A DNA stretch of 14,593 nucleotides, taken from NCBI GenBank assembly GCA_944358685.1, contig CALVRQ010000102.1, forward strand, positions 1-14,593, written 5' to 3'. The notes under the pieces are model-generated. The model had not been told where the DNA came from. It did no database searches and worked only from the letters and a program-made list of their open reading frames with translations. The position numbers and the translations under genes are program-made. Source of the DNA: an uncultured Bacilli bacterium. GTDB taxonomy: Bacteria > Bacillota_I > Bacilli_A > RF39 > UBA660. This document shows, piece by piece, positions 6,400 through 12,518 of this stretch (the stretch's first letter is position 1; each line of letters opens with the position of its first letter).

Positions 6400-6825
6400 T
6401 TGGAACAATGGGTAGTATGGTTAATTATCGTTATTTTACTTGCTTTAATAGAAATCACAACAATTAATTTAACAACCATTTGGTTTGTTGCCAGTGGTAT
6501 TTTATCACTTATAGTCTCGCTATATGTCGATAATTATATACTTCAGTTTGGCATTTTTGTCATAGCTGGTGTCATATTATTAATTACCACCAAGCCATTT
6601 TTAACCAAATTTATAAAACAACACAAAGTTAGAACCAACATTGATAGAATTATTGGCATGAAAGGTGTTGTTACTGAAAAAATTGGTAAAAATGAAGATG
6701 GCGAAGTTAAGGTTGATGGAAAAAAATGGACTGCTTATGCTGACAAAGCCATCAAAAAAGGTGATTTAGTTAAAGTATTAGAAATAAAAGGGGTAAAAAT
6801 AAAAGTTGAAAAGATAGGAGAGTAA
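6400..6825 (+). CDS. Short NfeD-family membrane protein (OB-fold)
   Basis: The protein has 141 residues and starts with TTG at 6400; AGGAGGAG (6386-6393) lies six bases upstream, and no in-frame ATG lies close by. Hydrophobic helices cover about 5-21, 24-42 and 46-64. The C-terminal part from about residue 84 follows the NfeD OB-fold: GMKGVVTEKIGKNEDGEVKV, then DGKKWTAYADKAIKKGDLVKV, matching G-x-x-G-x-V, G-x-V-x-V-x-G-x-x-W-x-A and I-x-x-G-x-x-V-x-V. This is the short form, without the ClpP-like protease domain found in long NfeD proteins. NfeD proteins work with SPFH/stomatin-like partners in membrane microdomains, and that partner follows one base after the stop codon. Confidence 0.85.
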   Translation: MEQWVVWLIIVILLALIEITTINLTTIWFVASGILSLIVSLYVDNYILQFGIFVIAGVILLITTKPFLTKFIKQHKVRTNIDRIIGMKGVVTEKIGKNEDGEVKVDGKKWTAYADKAIKKGDLVKVLEIKGVKIKVEKIGE

Positions 6826-6826
6826 T

Positions 6827-7714
6827 ATGTCAGTACTTATTGTTATTTTAGTTTTAGTTTTAGTAATTGTTATACCAAATATTAAAGTTGTGCCACAATC
6901 TATGTGTTATATCATCGAACGCTTAGGGTCTTATTATGCAACTTGGACAAATGGCCTTCACGTTAAAATTCCATTTGTTGATAGAGTAGCTGGAGTTATC
7001 AGTTTAAAAGAAAAGGTTAAAGATTTCCCACCACAACCAGTTATCACTAAAGATAATGTAACTATGCAAATAGATACTGTTGTCTATTTTCAAATAACCG
7101 ATCCCAAACTATACACATACGGTGTTGAAAATCCAATTAGTGCTATTGAAAATTTAACAGCTACTACTCTTAGAAATATTATTGGTGAATTAGAATTAGA
7201 CCAAACTTTAACATCTAGAGATATTATTAACTCTAAAATGCGTTCTATTTTAGATGAAGCAACTGATCCTTGGGGAATTAAAATAAATCGTGTCGAAGTT
7301 AAAAATATTCTACCACCTCATGATATTCAAGAAGCTATGGAAAAACAAATGCGAGCTGAAAGAGAAAGAAGAGAAAAAATCTTACAAGCAGAAGGTGAAA
7401 AGAAATCAAGTGTCTTAATTGCTGAAGGTAATAAAGAAAGCTTAATTTTACAAGCTGAAGCAGCTAAAGAAGCTCAAATTAAAAAAGCCGAAGGTGAAGC
7501 TGAAGCTATACTAAAAAGAAGTGAAGCAGAAGCAACAGCTATTAGAAATTTAAAAGAAGCTGGAGCTGATAAGTCAGTTCTAACCCTAAGAAGTTTTGAT
7601 GCCCTAGCTAATATGGCTAATGGTCAAGCAACCAAAATAATTGTTCCTTCTAATTTGCAAGATTTAGCAACCCTAGGAACAACTATTTCTGAAATGTTCA
7701 AAGATAAAAAATAA
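6827..7714 (+). CDS. qmcA: SPFH/Band 7 membrane scaffold protein, QmcA/stomatin-like
   Basis: The protein has 295 residues. An N-terminal membrane helix (2-17) is followed by the SPFH domain (about 20-175) with the recognisable blocks VPQSMCYIIERLGSY, NGLHVKIPFVDRV and WGIKINRVEVKNILPP. Residues about 176-235 form a charged Glu/Ala/Lys coiled coil used for ring assembly. The end is Ala/Leu-rich (SNLQDLATLGTTISEMF). The sequence resembles E. coli QmcA much more than FloA, which I remember at the matching place in B. subtilis, where yqeZ is also an NfeD gene. Such proteins form large multimers that organise membrane domains and often regulate FtsH-type proteases. It is coupled to nfeD (one-base gap, SD AGGAG inside nfeD) and ends at a terminator. 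Confidence 0.85.
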   Translation: MSVLIVILVLVLVIVIPNIKVVPQSMCYIIERLGSYYATWTNGLHVKIPFVDRVAGVISLKEKVKDFPPQPVITKDNVTMQIDTVVYFQITDPKLYTYGVENPISAIENLTATTLRNIIGELELDQTLTSRDIINSKMRSILDEATDPWGIKINRVEVKNILPPHDIQEAMEKQMRAERERREKILQAEGEKKSSVLIAEGNKESLILQAEAAKEAQIKKAEGEAEAILKRSEAEATAIRNLKEAGADKSVLTLRSFDALANMANGQATKIIVPSNLQDLATLGTTISEMFKDKK

Positions 7715-7730
7715 AATATAATTTGGTAAG

Positions 7731-7761
7731 AAAAGCAAAAAATTACATTTGCTTTTTTTTT
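7731..7761 (+). terminator. Rho-independent terminator of the NfeD/SPFH operon
   Basis: AAAAGCAAA (7731-7739) pairs with TTTGCTTTT (7748-7756) across an eight-base loop, followed by an uninterrupted T-run to 7761. Confidence 0.85.
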
Positions 7762-7790
7762 GACAATTTTTTAAATAGATTTTTTTTAAA
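7760..7790 (+). promoter_or_regulatory. Weak candidate promoter upstream of yqfC
   Basis: TTGACA (7760-7765) is a perfect -35 at the end of the terminator T-run. The only -10-like sequence at acceptable distance is TTTTAA or TTTAAA (7784-7790), 18-19 bases downstream. B. subtilis yqfC-yqfD are read by the sporulation factor SigE; I saw no convincing SigE site here. Confidence 0.3.
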
Positions 7791-7809
7791 ATATATTTAG
7801 GTGATAAAA

Positions 7810-7857
7810 ATGACTTATAAATATCATGTATATGATGAAGTAATAACTATTTATTAG
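7810..7857 (+). CDS. Possible 15-codon leader ORF upstream of yqfC
   Basis: ATG at 7810 to TAG at 7857 encodes MTYKYHVYDEVITIY. It has the SD GGTGAT (7800-7805) four bases before the ATG, the same SD and spacing used by several real genes here. The stop lies 11 bases before the strong hairpin that covers the yqfC ribosome-binding site, so translation of the leader could affect the hairpin. It carries four Tyr codons but no run of a single amino acid. It may be chance in AT-rich DNA. Confidence 0.3.
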   Translation: MTYKYHVYDEVITIY

Positions 7858-7868
7858 TATATTTAAAA

Positions 7869-7900
7869 GGTATCACCCATAAAATTATATGGGTGATATC
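7869..7900 (+). promoter_or_regulatory. RBS-sequestering hairpin immediately before yqfC
   Basis: A 13-pair stem (7869-7881 with 7888-7900, one G-U pair) has a six-base loop. The core ATCACCCAT pairs with ATGGGTGAT. The right arm contains the SD GGGTGAT (7891-7897), and the start codon ATG at 7901 follows at once. No T-run follows, so it is not a terminator; translational control is the simplest reading. An ATG at 7889 inside the stem is in frame but has no SD of its own. Confidence 0.7.
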
Positions 7901-8134
7901 ATGCTAAATCATTTGCGCAATTATATTTTAGAAAATGAATTTAAAATAACAATTTTTACGAATAAAATAGATATTGTAAATTATTTAGAAATTGACCACT
8001 TTGATGATGTTAAAATTATAGTCAGATTTACAAACGGTCTTGTAATCATTAAAGGTGAAGATCTAACAATCTCAAAACTACTCAATGATGAACTTTTAAT
8101 TTTTGGACATATTAAAAACATTGAATTTCAATGA
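7901..8134 (+). CDS. yqfC: Sporulation protein YqfC (YabP/YqfC family)
   Basis: The protein has 77 residues and is beta-rich with no signal peptide. The C-terminal half reads TNGLVIIKGEDLTISKLLNDELLIFGHIKNIEF, matching the family pattern G-x-x-x-I-x-G-x-x-L-x-I-x-x-L-x-x-x-E-L-x-I-x-G-x-I-x-x-I-x-F. YqfC is made in the mother cell during sporulation, under SigE in B. subtilis, and its biochemical role is not known. The start is placed at 7901 on the SD GGTGAT (7892-7897), not at 7889. The end overlaps the start of yqfD as ATGA (8131-8134). The gene follows a hairpin that hides its SD, and it begins the cluster running to recO. Confidence 0.85.
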   Translation: MLNHLRNYILENEFKITIFTNKIDIVNYLEIDHFDDVKIIVRFTNGLVIIKGEDLTISKLLNDELLIFGHIKNIEFQ

Positions 8135-9279
8135 TTGATAAGTTAATTAGTAAAATTTCCTTAAATATAAAAGGAAAAAACATCAATAGGTTCATCAAAA
8201 AACTAAGACACAAAAAAATAGAAATTTTATCCTTAAAGTATAAAGACTCAAATCAAGCTGATATCATCATTTATAAAAAAGACTATGAAACAGTTTTAAA
8301 AGTCAAAAGCATTTACGAAATAACTGAACTAGATGTTTTTGGTTTAATTAAAATAAAAAGAAAACTAAAATTGTCTAAGCACATAATAATCATTACTATA
8401 ATTGCCTTTATTTTATTTTTAATCTCTACCCATGTAATTTTTAATGTTGAAATTATTCATTCGAATAAAGAACTTAGAAATCTTCTATTAAACGAATTAA
8501 AACAAGATGGCATCAAAACATTCTCCTTTAAAAAATCATATAATGAAATAAATAAAATAAAAGAAAAAATCTTAAATAAGTATCCAGATAAAATAGAATG
8601 GCTAGAAATTGAAGAAAATGGTACCAAATATACCGTAAGAGTTGAAGAAAGAACCATCGTCACTAAAGATGATAATAGCACACCAAGAAACATAATTGCT
8701 AAAAAAGATGGAGTTTTAAAAAAAGTCATTGCTGAAAAAGGTGATATTGTCAAAGATATGAATGACTATGTCAAAAAAGGTGACTTAATTGTAAATGGTG
8801 AGCTCATCTTTAATGATGAAGTAAAAGGCAAAGTTAGAGCTGAAGGGAAAGCTTTTGCCGAAGTTTGGTATGTTACTAAAACCGAATATCCAATGTTCAC
8901 TTTTAAAGAAGAAGAAACTAATAACACTAAAAACGTTTATGCTATCAAATTTTTAAATCATACATTTGAAATAACCTTTAATAAATTTAAAACAAAAAAA
9001 ATAGAAGAAAAAGAAATATTAAAACATAATCTAATTCCATTTAAAATAGTTAAACAAAAACAAAAAGAAACTAAAGTAACCGATGAAATTCTAACAGTTG
9101 AAGAAGCTATCTCTAAAGCTAAACAAAAAGCCGAAGAAGATATCAAGAACAACCTTTCTAAAGAAGAATACATCATCCGCAGTAAATATTTGAAAAGTAC
9201 TGTAAAAGAGAGTATAGTAGAAGTAGAAATGTTTTTCGCTGTTTATGAAAACATTACTGACTATGCAGAAATTGGGTGA
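8131..9279 (+). CDS. yqfD: Sporulation protein YqfD
   Basis: The protein has 382 residues, close to the usual YqfD length. The N-terminal cytosolic part has about 80 residues, including LKYKDSNQADIIIYKKDYETV. A single membrane helix at about 84-105 is followed by an external part in which WLEIEENGTKYTVRVEERT, DGVLKKVIAEKGDIVKDMNDYVKKGDLIVNGE and the following beta-rich segment form the conserved YqfD core. The C-terminal region is Lys/Glu-rich and helical (EEAISKAKQKAEEDIKNNLSKEEYI). In B. subtilis, yqfD is a SigE-dependent gene needed for efficient sporulation, and its product sits in the mother-cell membrane. It overlaps yqfC by four bases, so the pair is translationally coupled. Its TGA lies five bases before the VanZ-family gene and overlaps that gene's SD. 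Confidence 0.9.
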   Translation: MIDKLISKISLNIKGKNINRFIKKLRHKKIEILSLKYKDSNQADIIIYKKDYETVLKVKSIYEITELDVFGLIKIKRKLKLSKHIIIITIIAFILFLISTHVIFNVEIIHSNKELRNLLLNELKQDGIKTFSFKKSYNEINKIKEKILNKYPDKIEWLEIEENGTKYTVRVEERTIVTKDDNSTPRNIIAKKDGVLKKVIAEKGDIVKDMNDYVKKGDLIVNGELIFNDEVKGKVRAEGKAFAEVWYVTKTEYPMFTFKEEETNNTKNVYAIKFLNHTFEITFNKFKTKKIEEKEILKHNLIPFKIVKQKQKETKVTDEILTVEEAISKAKQKAEEDIKNNLSKEEYIIRSKYLKSTVKESIVEVEMFFAVYENITDYAEIG

Positions 9280-9284
9280 TGTAA

Positions 9285-9896
9285 ATGATTAGAAGAAGTT
9301 TGCTTGAAATATTAGGCCAAGTATGGCCAACCATTCTAATTAGTAGTGTTATTGTCATCAGTATGCGTCTAGTCTATTTAATTAAAAATAAGCAAAAAAT
9401 TGTATTTTATAAAGAATTACTTTCTTTAATATTTATAATTTATGTTTTATGTCTATTCTATGTTGTTACCTTCCAAGATGTCGGTTGGTCTAGTTCTAAT
9501 TTCATTCCATTTAAAGAAATGTTTAGATACAACTTTGGTAGTAATTTATTCATAAAAAATGTCTTAGGTAATATCATCATGTTTATTCCATACGGATTCT
9601 TTGTATCATATTACTTAAATTTAAAAAAGCCTTGGTCTACATTTTTCCTAATTCTCCTAGTATCTGCTTCAATTGAAACTACTCAATTATTAATTGGTAG
9701 AGTATTTGATATTGACGATATCATCTTAAATATCATTGGTGGAATGCTTGGATTTGGAATTTATAAACTTTTAGACATCATAAATAACCATCTTCCAGCA
9801 GTATTGAAAAATCCTATAGTTTATAATATAATTATAGTGTTATGTAGTATTTTAATGGCTATGTATATGTTTAATTTAATAGAATTAGGAGTATAA
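9285..9896 (+). CDS. VanZ-family membrane protein
   Basis: The protein has 203 residues. Hydrophobic helices lie at about 15-33, 43-62, 95-110, 118-134, 144-165 and 178-198. It carries the VanZ signature: NVLGNIIMFIPYGFF (92-106), an Glu in SASIETTQLLIGRVFDIDD (127-145), then ILNIIGGMLGFGIYK. VanZ gives low-level teicoplanin resistance in enterococci, but most family members have no known role and this one has no resistance context. The gene occupies the place where B. subtilis has phoH and yqfF between yqfD and ybeY. The SD GGTGAT (9275-9280) overlaps the yqfD stop. The next gene, ybeY, starts two bases after its stop codon. Confidence 0.85.
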   Translation: MIRRSLLEILGQVWPTILISSVIVISMRLVYLIKNKQKIVFYKELLSLIFIIYVLCLFYVVTFQDVGWSSSNFIPFKEMFRYNFGSNLFIKNVLGNIIMFIPYGFFVSYYLNLKKPWSTFFLILLVSASIETTQLLIGRVFDIDDIILNIIGGMLGFGIYKLLDIINNHLPAVLKNPIVYNIIIVLCSILMAMYMFNLIELGV

Positions 9897-9898
9897 TC

Positions 9899-10345
9899 AT
9901 GAATAATTATGAAGTATTTAATGAAACAGATGAAAATATAGATATTGATGAAGAAAAGAAAATAATTAATTTTGCTTTAAAACACGAAAATTTAAACAAT
10001 GTAATATTTAATGTAATCTTTGTCGATAGAGAAAAAATAACTGAATTAAATAGAGATTACCGTGGTATTGATAGGGAAACTGACGTTATTAGCTTTGCCT
10101 TAGAAGATGGTGAAGCTAATATTAACTTTGAATTTGGTAGACTTTTAGGTGATATATATATATGTGTTCCAAAAATGAAAGCTCAAGCTCAGGAGTATGG
10201 GCATAGCGAAACAAGAGAGATGGGCTTTTTAACTATTCATGGACTACTTCATTTATTAGGTTATGATCATATGACAAAAGAAGAAGAAAAAATTATGTTC
10301 GCAAAGCAGGAGGAGATTTTAAATGCCTACGGTCTCAAGAGATGA
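9899..10345 (+). CDS. ybeY: Endoribonuclease YbeY
   Basis: The protein has 148 residues, the usual length. The zinc site H-x3-H-x5-H is intact as HGLLHLLGYDH (His114, His118, His124). Upstream it has LNRDYRGIDRETDVISFAL, the family's N-x-x-Y/F-R-x-x-D-x-x-T-D-V-L-S-F block, and GDIYIC near residue 84. YbeY is a single-strand-specific metal-dependent RNase that acts in 16S rRNA 3'-end maturation and 70S ribosome quality control. The SD TAGGAG lies eight bases before the ATG. The 3' end overlaps dgkA by 23 bases, in a different frame, and the dgkA SD AGGAGGAG (10308-10315) lies inside ybeY. Confidence 0.95.
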   Translation: MNNYEVFNETDENIDIDEEKKIINFALKHENLNNVIFNVIFVDREKITELNRDYRGIDRETDVISFALEDGEANINFEFGRLLGDIYICVPKMKAQAQEYGHSETREMGFLTIHGLLHLLGYDHMTKEEEKIMFAKQEEILNAYGLKR

Positions 10346-10724
10346 ATTAAAAAAAAGAGGAATACATAGATTGTTTAAAAGTTTTTCATATGCTATTGAT
10401 GGTTTAAAATATGCTTTTAAATATGAACAAAATATCTTGGTGCACACCCTAGCCACTATATTAGTTATTATTGCAGGTTTTATATTTAAAATATCATTAT
10501 CTGAATGGTTAGTACTAGCTCTTATAATAGGTTTAGTAATTGCTACTGAACTTATTAATACCAGTATTGAAGCTACTATTGATTTAGTAACTAAAGAAAT
10601 TCATCCGCTAGCCAAAATAGCTAAAGATACAGCCGCTGCTGCTGTTCTAGTCTTTGGATTAACTGCCATCGTTATTGGATGTATCATTTTCTTGCCAAAA
10701 ATTTTAGTATTAATAGGAGGATAA
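10323..10724 (+). CDS. dgkA: Diacylglycerol/undecaprenol kinase (DgkA family)
   Basis: The protein has 133 residues, a little longer than typical because of a charged N-terminal tail. Three membrane helices lie at about 37-54, 61-84 and 106-127. The signature ELINTSIEATIDLV (76-89) and KIAKDTAAAAVLV (98-110) carry the catalytic Glu/Asn and the Lys-Asp of the active site; YEQNILVHT (34-42) is the E-x-N-x-x-x-H helix-start motif. Gram-positive members phosphorylate undecaprenol and so feed the lipid carrier used in cell-wall synthesis, and some phosphorylate diacylglycerol. The start overlaps ybeY, with AGGAGGAG seven bases upstream. The ATG of era lies two bases past its stop. The cdd gene found between dgkA and era in B. 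subtilis is missing. Confidence 0.92.
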   Translation: MPTVSRDELKKRGIHRLFKSFSYAIDGLKYAFKYEQNILVHTLATILVIIAGFIFKISLSEWLVLALIIGLVIATELINTSIEATIDLVTKEIHPLAKIAKDTAAAAVLVFGLTAIVIGCIIFLPKILVLIGG

Positions 10725-10726
10725 AT

Positions 10727-11614
10727 ATGCGTAGTGGATTTGTAAGTTTTGTTGGAAGGCCAAATGTTGGGAAATCAACCCTTTTAAATCAAATAATCGG
10801 TAGTAAAATTGCTATCACATCAGATAAACCCCAGACAACTAGAAACATCATTCAAGGAATATATAACGACGATGATACTCAAATTGTCTTTGTCGATACC
10901 CCAGGTATTCATAAACCAACTCATAAACTTGGGCAAATATTAAATAGGGGAGCCTACTACAGCATTGATGATGTTGATGTCGTATGTTTACTTATAGATG
11001 CCAGGGCCGGTTTAGGTAAAGGTGATAAATACATCATTGAAAGACTTAAAGATATCAATAAACCAGTTATCTTAATTATTAATAAAATAGATGGTTTATC
11101 TAAAGATGAAATATTATTAAAAATAAATGAATATAAAGATCTATATAACTTTGCTGAAATCGTTCCAATTTCTGCTTTAAAAAATAAAAACATTGATGAA
11201 TTAATCAAAGTAATTAAAAACTATTTGCCAGATAACATAAAATACTTTGATGAAAATATTAAAACAAATAGAAGCATGCAGTTTATGATTGCTGAAACTG
11301 TCAGAGAAAAAATATTATGGCTAACTAAAGAAGAAGTCCCACATTCAGTAACTTGTGTCGTGGAAAAAGTTATTAAAGATAAAGATAAAAACATTATTAA
11401 CGTTGCTATTATTGTTGATAGAGATTCCCTTAAAAAAATTATCATTGGCAAAGGTGGCAGTATGATTAAAAAAATTGGTACCCTAGCTAGAAAAGAACTT
11501 GAACAAACTCTAGGAACTAAAGTATACCTAGAACTATATGTTAAAACTATTGATAAATGGCGCGATAGAGAAAAGTACTTAAACGAATTTAATTTTAACG
11601 ATTTTACTGAATAA
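10727..11614 (+). CDS. era: GTPase Era
   Basis: The protein has 295 residues, a normal length. The GTPase motifs are in order: G1 GRPNVGKS (10-17), TTR in SDKPQTTRNII (32-42), G3 DTPG (57-60), G4 NKID (119-122) and G5 SAL (149-151). The C-terminal KH domain holds IIIGKGGSMIKKIG (238-251). Era binds 16S rRNA near its 3' end and helps 30S assembly. It works with YbeY, whose gene is two places upstream. The ATG at 10727 is chosen because TAGGAGG (10714-10720) precedes it; an in-frame ATG at 10679 lies within dgkA without an SD. The following gene, yqzL, starts 40 bases beyond the stop. Confidence 0.95.
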   Translation: MRSGFVSFVGRPNVGKSTLLNQIIGSKIAITSDKPQTTRNIIQGIYNDDDTQIVFVDTPGIHKPTHKLGQILNRGAYYSIDDVDVVCLLIDARAGLGKGDKYIIERLKDINKPVILIINKIDGLSKDEILLKINEYKDLYNFAEIVPISALKNKNIDELIKVIKNYLPDNIKYFDENIKTNRSMQFMIAETVREKILWLTKEEVPHSVTCVVEKVIKDKDKNIINVAIIVDRDSLKKIIIGKGGSMIKKIGTLARKELEQTLGTKVYLELYVKTIDKWRDREKYLNEFNFNDFTE

Positions 11615-11654
11615 AAAATATTATAAATCATCAAAATAATAATAGGTGATAAAA

Positions 11655-11777
11655 ATGAATAAAGAGGATTTATGGAATTTATTTAGAGTAACAGGTAAAA
11701 TAGAATATTATTTAAAATATAAAGAAATAGAGGAAAAAGATGAATCTAGAGGAAGTAACAGGAATAATCGTAAATGA
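11655..11777 (+). CDS. yqzL: YqzL-family small protein
   Basis: The protein has 40 residues. The start MNKEDLWNLFRVTGKIEYYL matches the YqzL family pattern of W-x-x-F-x-x-T-G-x-I-x-x-Y-L-x-x-K-E-x-E, and KYKEIEE follows. The position between era and recO is also that of yqzL in Bacillus. The function is not known. The SD is AGGTGAT (11644-11650), four bases before the ATG. The end overlaps recO by 38 bases, so the C-terminal tail (DESRGSNRNNRK) is dictated by the recO start and is not family-like. It is likely translated in coupling with recO. Confidence 0.8.
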   Translation: MNKEDLWNLFRVTGKIEYYLKYKEIEEKDESRGSNRNNRK

Positions 11778-12480
11778 AACAAATTATGGTGAGACAAGTA
11801 AAATTTTAAATATTATTACTAAAGAAAAAGGCTTAATCTCTGTTATGGCTAAAGGGTGTAAAAACATAAAAAGTCCCTTAAGAAGTGTTTCATCAAAACT
11901 AACCTATGGAACATTTATTATCTATTATAAAGAAAATAAAATTTCTACTTTAAAAGAAGTAAGCGTTTTAGATAACTTTAAGAATCTAAAAAAAGACATA
12001 ACTTCAATCAGTTATGCTGCTTATATGTTAGAACTCAGTGAAGGGGTTATCAAACAAAGTAATAATTCTCATATCTTTGATTTGCTAATTCAAAGCTTAA
12101 AAAAAATAAACCAAGGATTTGACCCATTAATAATCATGAATATTCTAGAACTAAAATATTTAGAATATTTAGGAGTAATGCATATCATTGATTCATGTGC
12201 TATATGTGGTAAAAAAACGGGCATTGTAACTCTATCTAGTTATCGTGGCGGTTATGTCTGTAAAGAGTGCTATACAAATGAAAATATGGTATCAGATAAA
12301 ACGATTAAATTAATTAGAATGTTTTACTATGTTGATATTGAAAAAATATCTAAACTTGATATTAGTCCTAAATCTAAAAATGAAATCAATAGGTTCTTAG
12401 ATGATTACTATTCAAGATATACTGGTTTATATTTAAAAAGTAAAAGTTTTATCAAAAATTTACAAAAATTAGTAAACTAA
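11740..12480 (+). CDS. recO: DNA repair protein RecO
   Basis: The protein has 246 residues, normal for the family. The N-terminal OB-fold begins at about residue 5 with GIIVNETNYGETSKILNIITKEKGLISVMAKG, the conserved RecO start. Helices follow, and a zinc-binding site has CAIC at 153-156 and CKEC at 174-177 with the usual spacing of about 20. RecO, with RecR and RecF, loads RecA on SSB-coated DNA in RecFOR repair. The ATG at 11740 overlaps yqzL by 38 bases, and the purine-rich AGGAAAAAG serves as SD. No terminator is visible after the stop; the glyS promoter begins four bases after it. Confidence 0.93.
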   Translation: MNLEEVTGIIVNETNYGETSKILNIITKEKGLISVMAKGCKNIKSPLRSVSSKLTYGTFIIYYKENKISTLKEVSVLDNFKNLKKDITSISYAAYMLELSEGVIKQSNNSHIFDLLIQSLKKINQGFDPLIIMNILELKYLEYLGVMHIIDSCAICGKKTGIVTLSSYRGGYVCKECYTNENMVSDKTIKLIRMFYYVDIEKISKLDISPKSKNEINRFLDDYYSRYTGLYLKSKSFIKNLQKLVN

Positions 12481-12483
12481 CTA

Positions 12484-12512
12484 TTGACTAAATTAAAATA
12501 AAAACATAAAAT
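12484..12512 (+). promoter_or_regulatory. SigA-type promoter of the glyS T-box leader
   Basis: TTGACT (12484-12489), a 17-base spacer and TAAAAT (12507-12512). The predicted start is near 12519, so the whole leader before glyS is only about 135 nt. The AT-rich sequence upstream (12481-12530) folds into nothing obvious. Confidence 0.6.
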
Positions 12513-12518
12513 TAATAT

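Noticed and set aside
7792..7797. TATATT as -10 for the TTGACA at 7760
   Set aside because: 26-base spacing; not a functional arrangement.
7823..7836. ATCAT-GTAT-ATGAT short inverted repeat
   Set aside because: Five-base arms in AT-rich DNA inside the small leader ORF; expected by chance.
7889..7900. In-frame ATG upstream of yqfC
   Set aside because: It lies inside the hairpin with no SD before it; the following ATG at 7901 has GGTGAT.
10679..10726. Longer N-terminus for Era
   Set aside because: It would start inside dgkA without SD, and Era homologues begin near the ATG at 10727.
11221..11634. 137-codon reading frame on the - strand over era
   Set aside because: Antisense to a certain gene with intact motifs; composition reflects the AT-rich complement.
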